This document shows, one piece after another, positions 37,351-46,729 of a stretch of 64,000 nucleotides of DNA. The position numbers and the translations under genes were made by a program. Each line of letters starts with the position of its first letter. The first letter of the stretch is position 1. Source of the stretch: Sporothrix humicola (Eukaryota > Ascomycota > Sordariomycetes > Ophiostomatales > Ophiostomataceae); NCBI GenBank assembly GCA_021396245.1, contig WNYE01000102.1, positions 1 through 64,000 on the forward strand. The letters are read 5' to 3'. A model generated the notes under the pieces. It was not told where the DNA came from. It searched no databases and saw only the letters and a list, made by a program, of their open reading frames with translations.

Positions 37351-39250
37351 TTATGCTTTTTGGTAACCAAACTCGGCCAGACCCTCCTCGAGCGCCTTGA
37401 GGGCACGATCGATGTGGCCTCTCTCGGGCTCCAGCTATGAGATGATTAGCATATGGTCAGACAAAAATGGGATGAAATTAAAAGAAAGGAGCGAGGGAAG
37501 CAGAGAGTGTGTTCTCGTAATAGACTTACAATGCTGACACCCATGTGGCCGAAACGGATGTACTTGGTGGCAATCTCCTTGTGGATGCCGCCGGCAAAGA
37601 CAACGTTCTTCTTGCCCAGGCTGGGCAGGATCTGCGCAATCGCAATGTTCTCCGGCAGGTAGATGGCGGTCATGCCGTGTGCCTGGTCCTCCGGGTTCGA
37701 GGCAACCTGCTTGAGGCCCAGCTTGGTGATGGCGGCCTTGATCTTGTCGGAAGCCTCCTTGTGCTTGGCGAAGCGCTCAGCCAGAGGCACAGACAGGATC
37801 TGGCCGAGGGCTGTGTGCAGGGCGTGGACGAGCTGGGGTGACGGAGTAGCAAAGTAGGACGGCTTCTTGGCCTCGTAGTTTCTCATAATCGGCAGCCAGT
37901 TGTTGATGGAGGCGAAGTAGGCGGCAGGGGGCGTCTTGCGGTTCTCGACGGCCTTGATGGCGCGGCCGCTGAAGAAGGAGATGGACAGACCGGCGGGGAC
38001 GCCAATGGCCTTCTGGCTGGCAGTGACGACACCGTCGAGCTTCCAGTCATCGAAGGCAATCTCCTCGCAGGCGACGGAGCAGACACCGTCGACAATGACA
38101 AGAGTATCGGGCGAGACGCGGTGGACGAGCTCAGACAGGTTCTTCAGCTCGCTAAGGACGCCGGTGGAGGTGTCGACGTGGGTGACCGTCAGAAGCTTGT
38201 ACTTCTTGGCCTTGAGGGCGGCCTCGATCTCGGGCAGCTGGGGGCGGCTGCCGACGGGGGCCTTGAGCTCGGTGACATCGGCGCCGTAGACGCGGAGGGC
38301 ATCAGCGAAGCCGTCGCTGAAGTAGCCGGTGCCGAGGACGAGGGCAGCATCGCCCTTCTCGATCAGGTTGGCGCCAACAAGGTCCCAGCCCAGGGTGCCG
38401 GAGCCGGAGATGACGAACGGCTGGGCGGCCGGGTCGGTGGACTGGAAGAGCTTGCGGAGGCTCGAGAGGACATCGCCGAAGACGGAGACGAACGCGGGGC
38501 CGACATGGCTCTCGCTGGAAGGGAGAAGACGAGAAGTTAGAATTGGTGTCGTAAATCGGGCAAGAACAATAACATCATCGACATTGTAAACACAAAAAGA
38601 ACAATTGGGTGAACTGTATAAAATGTGACGACGGCAGGATGAAATCACATGCGGGAACCGCCGAAGCGGCACGAAAACAAATGCCGTTTTGGGCCGAACC
38701 GTATTATTTACCTGTAGTGGCTCATGGAGTTGAGGACGGCATCGTCAAACTCAATGGGGCCCGGGATGAGCAGCGTGGGGTGATCCGGTTGTGAAGACAT
38801 GAAGGGCGATTGGGAAGCAGTTGTGGTATGAAGAGGACGGCTGGAGGTCGATGTTGATGGGGTGGAGGAGGAATTAAAAGAAGAAGTAGGAGAAGCCGAG
38901 GAGGCGGATAAGTGCCCAGCAATCCCTGCTAACCGATGCACAGAGGGGCTGGCATCGGTGATATGGCGATGAGGAGGGGCCATATTACTGAATGTGGTAA
39001 TACCAGTAGCGCCGCTGTGGAAGAAGGCGCGCCGGGTTCCGCACTCGCTTGCGATTACCGTCACTGTACCTGTACCTTTGTTCAAACCTGTACCTGCTGT
39101 TCCTGTTCCTGTTCCTGCTCCTGCCTGTCTTAGTAATGCTGCCTGCCGACTGGCTGATGTCGACAACGCACTAAGGAAAGCAGTCTGTTGGCGACTCGGT
39201 AGAGAGGGACGTGCCAAGCGCACACTGCGTAGAATGGTGAGATGCTGCAT
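37351..39250 (-). CDS. agx1: Alanine-glyoxylate aminotransferase (class V aminotransferase) with N-terminal extension
   Basis: Three exons on the minus strand: 39,250-38,712, 38,514-37,530 and 37,434-37,351, giving about 535 residues (introns 197 and 95 nt). It is a PLP-dependent class V aminotransferase converting glyoxylate plus alanine to glycine plus pyruvate. The PLP lysine is in SQKAIG (Lys348); the substrate-binding entry motif LLIPGPIEF, the GSGTLGWD loop and the VDTSTG segment are present. The catalytic core begins at about Met151 (MSSQPDHP) and would be 385 residues alone, the size of yeast Agx1. The first 150 residues are Arg/Ser/Ala/Thr-rich at the start (MQHLTILRSVRLARP), like a mitochondrial presequence, then low complexity with a Gly-Thr repeat. 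In-frame Met90 and Met151 could give a shorter cytosolic form. The C-terminus (GYQKA) is not a peroxisomal SKL signal. The chosen start has good context (TTCACAATG). It is divergent from VPS29. Confidence 0.93.
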
Positions 39251-40412
39251 TGTGAAGGAGAGAAAAGAGAGAAGAGGAGAGAGAAAAAAAAGAGAAACGA
39301 GAGGAGAACCACGACGACGACGCGGAGACGGCACAAAAACTCGGTGAATTGCCTCAATTGGGCGGTGTTCAGGTGGCACACAGCGCTGCTGGGTTGCTCT
39401 TTCCCGGAAGAATAGGTGCGGTGAGCAGTGAAAAGTTGTTCCTTCCCTCACTGAATCGTGCTCTTTCCTTGTCCTCTTTGCCCGTGGGGGGATTGTGTTT
39501 GCCCGCGCTGGCTTTAAGGGATTTGATTTTTTTATGGTTCAGCGGTCGAGAGCGGGTTCTAGTGACTCCCCTTTCACGACATTTTGGCCCTAAATCTCCG
39601 AACGAACGCCGTGAGCCTCGCGGCACTGTGTCAGTCTGGGATCTGGGGCTGTCTCGCAGACGGATCAGGTCAGTCGGGGGGGGGAATTGGAAGAATACTG
39701 TGTGCAATTGCGCGCTTCTTTGTGCCTTCTCCATATTGAAAGAGCGACCTGCCCCACCCGAGAGGGGTCGTCACTGAAGAGATCTGGGTGCTTGACTCCT
39801 TCCGGTTTTCGGGGTGAGTTACAAGGGAAAGGACAGGCCACTCAAGGTCCTCCTGACACTGTGGCTTGGTTTTGCAGTGGCCTCGTGGCTGATGCGGATT
39901 TGGGGGGAAAGGGAAGGTGGAGTTTTGCCAGTCTTGCCCCGTTTGCTGGAGCTTGCCTTGTTGGGAAAGCTTTCCTGAAGAGGTAGCAAAAGATTCCCAG
40001 CCACTCTTTCCTGACGCTTACGTCCCACACTAGCAAGCGCAAGGCCAGGCAGGAACAATTGGGGACAACGGCGGCATGCGACGGGATACTCCTCTCCCTC
40101 ATGCACCTTTCATGTTGATAGCCTTGCTTTCAACGACGACATTCGACAAACGACATACGACGTAACGGACCCCGTGCCACACCCCCAATTGCTTTTCCCC
40201 TCACACCCTCTTTTTTTCTTTTCTTTTCGTCGTTTCTCCATCTTGGGGGACCCGCTGTGATCGGCTCGTCCTATCCCGTGGCCGGCGCACTCGGAACGAA
40301 TTGAGCCAGAACGCTGCAGGCGAAGAGCGTAGGACTCGGACCGGCGATCGAAACGAGGAGGAGGAAGAAGAAGACGAGTCCTTGAAACCTTCCAGTCGAC
40401 TCTCCATCCACC
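39251..40412. promoter_or_regulatory. Divergent promoter region between AGX1 and VPS29
   Basis: A 1,162-bp interval separates two divergent start codons. The AGX1 side (39,250-39,300) is purine-rich on the + strand and the VPS29 side (40,190-40,250) is C/T-rich on the + strand, so each gene has a pyrimidine-rich leader on its own sense strand. No gene is supported between them. Confidence 0.65.
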
Positions 40413-41114
40413 ATGACGTTCCTCATCCTCGTCATTGGCGACCTGCACATCCCAGACCGTGCTCTGGACATTCCAGCAAAGGTAGGCCCTCACTGTCCTC
40501 GGAGCTATGCTGCCTCGTCAATGATCACTTTCTAACAGTTACTCCCTCCCCTCCAGTTCAAGAAACTTCTTGCTCCCGGCAAGATCCGCCAGACTCTCTG
40601 CCTCGGCAACCTCACCGACAAGCACACCTACGAGTACCTCCGCTCCGTCGCCCCTGATCTGAAAATTGTCAAGGGCCGCTTCGATGTCGAGGCCACGGCC
40701 CTACCGCTGACGCAGGTCGTCACGCACGGCGCCATCCGCGTCGGCTTCCTGGAAGGGTTCACGCTCGTTAGCAACGAGCCGGACCTGTTGCTGGCCGAGG
40801 CCAACCGGCTGGACGTGGATGTGCTGTGCTGGGGCGGTACGCATAAGTTTGAGTGCTTCGAGTACATGGACAAGTTCTTTATCAACCCGGGCAGCGCAAC
40901 GGGCGCATACTTTTCAGGCTGGGGCGGCGACAGCGACGCCAACAAGCCCGACGAGGACGAGGTGGTGCCGAGCTTCTGCCTCATGGACGTGCAGGGGATC
41001 TCGCTCACTCTCTTCGTCTACCAGCTGCGCAAGGATGCCAACGGCGTCGAGAGCGTCGCGGTCGAGAAGGTGACGTACACAAAGCCGGTGGAGCCGACAG
41101 GACCGGCCTCATAG
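40413..41114 (+). CDS. vps29: Retromer subunit VPS29
   Basis: Two exons, 40,413-40,481 and 40,557-41,114, encoding about 208 residues. The 75-nt intron has a GTAGGC donor and CTCCAG acceptor. The product is the metallophosphoesterase-fold scaffold of the retromer (with VPS35 and VPS26), which retrieves cargo from endosomes to the Golgi. Visible landmarks are GDLHIPDR at residues 9-16, PAKFKKLL across the exon junction, LGNLTDK, the THKFE segment and FFINPGSATGAY. The phosphoesterase signature GHTH is WGGTH here, so one histidine of the metal site is absent, in keeping with VPS29 acting as a scaffold rather than an enzyme. An acidic Gly/Asp insert of roughly 15-20 residues follows GSATGAY and makes the protein somewhat longer than the animal form (182 residues). 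It is convergent with the shugoshin gene. Confidence 0.96.
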
Positions 41115-41670
41115 GCGGAACTTGATGTGATGCGGCGTTGACAAGAAGGGGAGAAAAAACGTGGTGATGCTTTTGTTTTCCAGTTTCTTTATGTATGCGG
41201 TTTGGCTTTTACCTTCATTATTTAGCAGACATGCGCAGCTTGCTAGTTTACCTATTTCTTTCCGGTGACGAAACATGTATATACCAACCCTTTACATCAA
41301 CGACAGTTTGTATAACCGAAGGAGGTCGCTGCTTGAGGAGTAATGTTGGCTGTGCCCTGTGAAGTGTGCACGGAAATGATTGAATCTTGCCAAGTGAATG
41401 GCACTGCATTGAAAAGTCAAAAATGAGTGACGAAATAGGATATCCTAAAAACAATATAACGGCCGGTCGCTATTACAGTTTCCAAACGAGAGAAAGCAGA
41501 GAATGCGATTAAACCAAAAGGCCAAGAAGTGCAAAAACAAAGCAAACAGGAAAAAGAAAGAAAAAAGAAACAGTAAAAGGACTGTGTATATAAACAAAAA
41601 AGACAACGCCGGAACACCATGCTTGCGTGGGACCACAGTCGTGTGGTGTTTTACTCCATCATCTTAATCA
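41115..41670. other. Convergent 3' region between VPS29 and shugoshin
   Basis: A 556-bp gap between two stop codons. T-rich sequence follows VPS29 and A-rich sequence (T-rich on the minus strand) precedes the shugoshin stop. No gene or structured element is seen; it must hold both 3' UTRs. Confidence 0.65.
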
Positions 41671-44129
41671 TTATAGCATCATACTCCGCCGCCGCGAAAT
41701 CCTGTCCCGTGTAGACAGTGCCCGTCCCTCGATGGCCTCACCGGCGTCTTTCTCAGATGGTGGTTCGTAAGATGAGTCGGCAGCATCATCCTCTTCGTCG
41801 CTATCGAGCATGGACCCTCTCTTCATCGAAACCATCGAATTGCGTTTGCGTGCTGCTGACGGCCAAGTGTGCCGATCCACCACCGAGGCGCTCTCCTCCT
41901 TTGTGTTCACGGACGAGGACCGCCGAGTTGTCTTGAGGGAAGCCCGAGAAGAAGTCGACTTTCTCGATCCACCTCTCCCCTTTCCCATGCTAGCCTCAGA
42001 CTCCTCATCTTCGGTCTCTTGGGGTGGCGATGATGAAACGGTAAACTCGTACGGGTCCTGGTCGGCTGCTGAGCTGCTGGCGTCCGCAGGTGTCTTTTGT
42101 TCGCTTGCAGAAGAGGCTCGTGGTCTGCGCTTTTCCGTATCTGCAACATGCTGTAGCTGTGTCGCCTTCTCCTCCTTTAGAGGCTGTGCCTCAACGATCG
42201 GGATCACCAAGTCAGCTTTAGCGACCGGCGGGATAGCAGCAGCATCCTGGCCGTCTAGCTGCGGCTGGTGGCTCTGGCGCTGGACGTATTTGCCCTCACC
42301 TGCGACGGCATCGAAGAGTTCCTTGGTCGGACGGCGCATCTTGTCGCGAAGGTTGGGCTCTGCATAGCTCACTGAAGCGCGAGACCGTCTGTTAGGGCGG
42401 GACGTCTCGCCCTGGAAGGAAATGTCGGCTGGTGGAGGTGTGTCACGGCCTTCGGTATGGGTGGGGACGAGGCGTTGAGAAGCCAGGAGGGTCGTGGTAG
42501 TGAGGGGAGTTGGTGTGCGAGGACACGGCGCCTCTGTTTCGGGCTCGGGCAAAGATTCATTGTCGATGTCGGTGGGGGTTGGAACAGGTTCATCTGAGGG
42601 TAAAGGCTTGGCGACCTTGTTCTTCGCGTCGGTTCCGATCTTGATATCAACTGTTACTAGTGGAGGCGCATCTGGAATCTCCACGACCAAGGGAGCCTTC
42701 GTACGATTCCGCATACGGCTGTTCAGGTGAGCAGCTTTGTCGGCATTTGGCTTTGCATTTGCGTCGTGGCCGCCCTTGGGCTTGCCCTCAGTGAGACCCT
42801 GCTTTCGTGGCGTGGAGATGTCTTCATTCGTGCTCTTGACAGACAGCGGTTTTCTTCCGCCAGCAGCAGTCTTGATTTCACCATGATTCTCGTTCGACTC
42901 TTTGCGGCTGTTGACAAGGCTTCTTATGCTTCTTGGGTTCTTCAGCTCCCGAGCGTGAAAGCCGCCCTCAATTGGTACCGAGGCCTTCATGTTAGCATCG
43001 CCTGCCTTTATGCCGCGGATGGCAGCATTTTCGTCGTTAACCGCAAACTTTCTCTTTCCAACGGCCTTGGATGCAGGAGTTGAGGACACAGAAGCAGGGG
43101 TGGGCGAAGGGGCAACAATAGGAACAGTAGATGTTTCTGGCGCGGATGGGGTAGTCTTTGTAGCTGTAGCGGCAGGACGAGCAGTGGCGGTCTTCTTCTC
43201 AACCTCGGGCTTCGGCTTCATGGCATTGGAGGTAGGTGCTGTCTGTGCCTTTGCCGGAGCTGCCTCCTCCACTTTGCGTTCCTTGGTTGGTTCTCTCGGC
43301 GCAACAGTGGCCTTGGCCTTGGGCACAGTCTCAGTTCGTGGGACGATATTGGCGGTCGTCTTCTTCGTGGGCTCCATGGACTTGATGGGATCTTCACGGA
43401 CAAGACGAGAAACTGGAGGAGGGCCGAGAACGGGAGAGGCGACTTCACTATCGTCGGATTGGAGGGCAAGGATCTCGTCCCGGCTATAAATTGGTTAGGT
43501 CACAACACGATACACGGTTGAACAGCATAACACTCTTCTCCAACATACCTCAGTGTCTTCCGTGGGAAAGTCTTAGTTTCGTAGATTGGCGGCAGACGAC
43601 CTTCCTGGATTGCAAGGCTCTCTGCCTCGCTCGGCGAGAGAGCTGGCGGCTTCCGTTGCAGCGGCGACATGGTCTCGCTCGAGAGACTCAGTCGTGCGGG
43701 CTTGTCGGCGCGTCGTGCAGCAGTGGGTGATGATTGTCTCTTGGTCGGTGGCTCGAGGCCGAAGCTGGCAAGGAGAGAGCCGAGCTCGACGAGCTGGGCC
43801 TCCATCTTTTCCTTGATTTGCAAAGCATGGTCGGCCACGCGCTGCGACTTGTCGTCGTCGAGCTCCTTCTCGAGCCGCAGGACCTGGCCCCGAAGCTCGA
43901 AGTTTTCGGACAGGAGGCGTGCGCATTCGTTTTCGAGGCCGCGGATACGAAGCGACTGGTTTGAGTTGACTCGGGCGATATCTCTATTCTGACGGAGGAA
44001 CTTGCGCCGCACTGTGGGTGTGTGTGTTAGCAAACATGAAAGAGAAGCTCTGAATAAACAAGAAAGGTGACTGCACGCACAGTTGTCGAAGCTGTCGACG
44101 AGCGCCGGGGGTTCGTTCAGTCGCGCCAT
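41671..44129 (-). CDS. sgo1: Shugoshin, centromeric cohesion protector
   Basis: Three exons on the minus strand: 44,129-44,081, 44,011-43,549 and 43,483-41,671, giving about 774 residues (introns 69 and 65 nt). The spliced N-terminus reads MARLNEPP, then RRKFLRQNRDIARVNSNQS, the conserved start of filamentous-fungal shugoshins. It is followed by a coiled coil at roughly residues 20-85 (LENE...LRGQVLRLEKELDD), the dimerisation and PP2A-binding region of the family. The middle is Pro/Lys/Thr-rich and disordered. A conserved basic box at about 380-395 (GGRKPLSVKSTNEDISTPRK) matches the SGO C-terminal motif used for chromatin targeting. A further roughly 370 disordered residues follow, ending RRRSMML. 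Shugoshin protects centromeric cohesin from separase and helps sense tension. It is divergent from DAD2 across 581 bp. Confidence 0.92.
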
Positions 44130-44710
44130 CTCTCATAACGGTGAGGAGACCGACGTTGGGGAGAAAAGAAACAACAACAATATCGTGAGATCTTGAGGAA
44201 GCGGTGTCGGGGGAATATAGGGCGAAGAGAGGTCGTTGTTTGTCGAAAGGGCGAGGTCGAGTCTCGCGACAGTTTGGCGATTGGATGTTGTGAAGCTGTT
44301 TTGTTAGTATTGTCGAGAGTCACGCAAACAACAGGGCTGTTATTTTGGTATATTTTTTTCTGTGCCGGGCCGTCTTGACTATCGCCGGGTTTATTGTGGT
44401 ATTTGGTGCCAATGGCACCTGCTCTATTAATTTTGGTGTGTTGTTTACGCCAATCTTATTTGGGCAGGGGGGTTGGCCGGGCAGCCCTGACATAGTTAGG
44501 CCGATAATTGTGGCTCACCACACACAAGCCACATGCCAATCAACAATGCCCCGCCATTTGCTCCACCAGTCGCATACAGTGCAGGAGCACTTCACAGCGC
44601 ATTCGCTTTACACTTTACGACTTGTCAACCCCGATTGCACTCGACGACTTTTAACACGCCACAACCTGACAACTTGCAGCGAGCCCAATACGCATCCGAA
44701 CCCGACGACA
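44130..44710. promoter_or_regulatory. Bidirectional promoter region, shugoshin / DAD2
   Basis: A 581-bp interval between the start codons of two divergent chromosome-segregation genes. The sequence is mixed, with T-rich DNA at 44,340-44,370 and C/A-rich DNA before DAD2. No internal gene. Shared regulation (for example cell-cycle timing) is inference from arrangement. A possible MCB-like element (ACGCGT) was looked for here and not seen. Confidence 0.6.
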
Positions 44711-45273
44711 ATGGCCTTCTCTTCTCGATCTATGCCTTCGGGCCACCTGCGCCAAACATCTGTCTCCGGCGCATCGGCGGGCATGTCGCTTCAGGCGCGC
44801 GTCAATGAAAAGCGCGAAGAACTCGAGAACCTGAAGCAGCTGCGCGATCTCAGTGCCGCAGTCGCCTCGCAGATGGAAGCACTGGAGGAGAAGCTGTCGA
44901 CGTTGTCTGATGGCACAGAAGGTACGGGAGTTGGGCAGAAGTAGGGTTGAAATGTGTTTTGCCATCGGACGAAGACTGACTTTGGATTGCAGCTATTGCA
45001 ACTGTGATGGCCAACTGGCATAACGTGCTGCGGGCAATCAATATGGCATCGAGTGAGTTTCTTTCCATTCTACTTGCACGCATGCGCTTTCTTGCGTTTG
45101 ATCTAACTCCCAAAGCAAAACTGCCACGGGCCCCGACAGAAACAGAAGACAGCTCTGTTGCTCTACCGCAAATGCTCGTCCGTATCCCGACCGAACACGC
45201 CCCGACTCTTCAAGCACAAGCAGACGAGGCTGCAGCCGCCGCCGCCGCAGCTTTGGAGGACGAAGCATCATGA
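44711..45273 (+). CDS. dad2: DASH/Dam1 complex subunit Dad2
   Basis: Three exons, 44,711-44,921, 44,993-45,052 and 45,116-45,273, encoding about 142 residues. Introns are 71 and 63 nt, the second with a CTAAC branch point. The DAD2 family signature is clear: SLQARVNEKREELENL heptads, then LRDLSAAVASQMEALEEKL, then ANWHNVLRAINMAS, then LPQMLVRIPTE. Dad2 is one of the ten subunits of the fungal DASH ring that couples kinetochores to microtubule plus ends. Residues about 25-70 form the coiled coil. The C-terminus carries an Ala-rich tail (eight alanines) that is probably disordered. The start was chosen by good context (CGACAATGGCC) just before the conserved region; the upstream open frame has no alternative conserved sequence. 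Confidence 0.94.
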
Positions 45274-46729
45274 AGACAACGCCAACTAGTGATTCCGCTT
45301 CCATTCACTACTTGGGCCCAAAGCCAAACAGTCCCAAATGGCACGCCAAACGCGTGCCGCAGCACGGCGTAAACGACAGAGGACACGCCATACGATGTAT
45401 GTGCACAGATGCAGCGACCCGTAATGACACGGGTCGCCGTCTGTCACAGCGCTACCAGAATGTCGAAATCGCTCTGTTGACAGAGGCCTTGACAGCTGGT
45501 GACATTTGGTGGTACCTGACTAGGTGCCCCACTTTCTTAGACAGCTTAAAACCCGTCAATATCCAAAGTGGCAAGTCGCGTCAAAAACGCGTTTATTAGT
45601 CATCGGGATTGTTTACGGGCCACCACACAACCAGCAATCTACCTTGGGTCCGTTGTTTCTGATATAAAAGTCCACAGGAACGGACGGAAACTTTTGTGGA
45701 ATTGTTTATGAGTATGGAGCACAGATTCTGCATGATATATGAATTCAAGAATATACCACTTTTGACACGTACATATGGTCGATGGCGTACATATGGTACA
45801 TGCATTGTCTGAGCCTTCGAGGACCAGGCTCGCTTGCTCTTACCCTGTGAGTTGCAGCTGACCTTTCAATTAAAGGAAGGAGCGAGTACGATGCTCGCAC
45901 CGTCTGCTCCGTCAACATGCGAATACGCCGCACTTGGCGTCCCACCTGCACCTTCCCGCTTCCGCGACGCGACAACTCGCTGTTAACACGGAAGGTGCGC
46001 GAAAAAGAAGTGCAAGAGGGGTAGCAAAAAGGAAAGAGCGAACAAGTCGTAAACGCACACAAATAAACAAAATACGGCCGGAACAGCAACACAAAACGCA
46101 TAAACATCTCCATCCCAATTCTTTCCCTCTCCTCTTCCTTTTCCTCCTTCCTTTCGACTTCCTTACCAACTCTCTCCTCCACACCATCACCTGGCCATGA
46201 CACGGCTCTGTTTTAGCCTCATCTTTTGTCAATCATCAACCACACCAAACCCCAAAGCATAAGAGCGCCGAAAATCAGCAACAAGCCGTTTCACGACTCG
46301 CAACCACCCCCTGGCCCCCGAATTGGCGCTTTTCCCAATTCCATCGCCCACGAAATTGCTGTCCACTGCCCACTGTGCCCTTTTCCACACCCCTGTTACC
46401 GACAGCCCGTCATTTCTTTTCGTTTTTGCAGACCGGCCTGGGCATTTCTGCCTCTTTTACTGAGAAATACAGCACCGAGAGTGGTCCGCCCAGCTCTCCA
46501 GTACTAGTCTACCGTGCGTGTCCGTTCCATTGAAATTCTGGGAGGAGGGTGTTTTCCCGCGCATTTGGTCTGGATTTGGTGGTGGTCGATGCACCGTGTT
46601 TCAAAGATTCCACCCCCTGGCTTGATGCTAACCCCTCTGAAGAATAAATCCGGACCCCTTTTATCGACTTGAAGAAATAATACGCAGTGAGAAAGGGCGA
46701 CGAGCGACGTCGACGACCCTCTTGACCAC
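45274..46729. other. Intergenic region between DAD2 and the TPX2-like gene
   Basis: No gene is supported in 1,456 bp. A perfect 9-bp hairpin sits at 45,414-45,437. From about 46,080 to 46,200 the + strand is C/T-rich and probably marks the promoter or leader of the gene starting at 46,730. Confidence 0.55.
45414..45437 (+). repeat. Perfect inverted repeat, 9-bp stem, 6-nt loop
   Basis: Arms GCGACCCGT and ACGGGTCGC flank the loop AATGAC, 140 bp beyond the DAD2 stop. The stem is GC-rich and, if transcribed in the DAD2 3' UTR, would fold stably. Function unknown. Confidence 0.75.
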
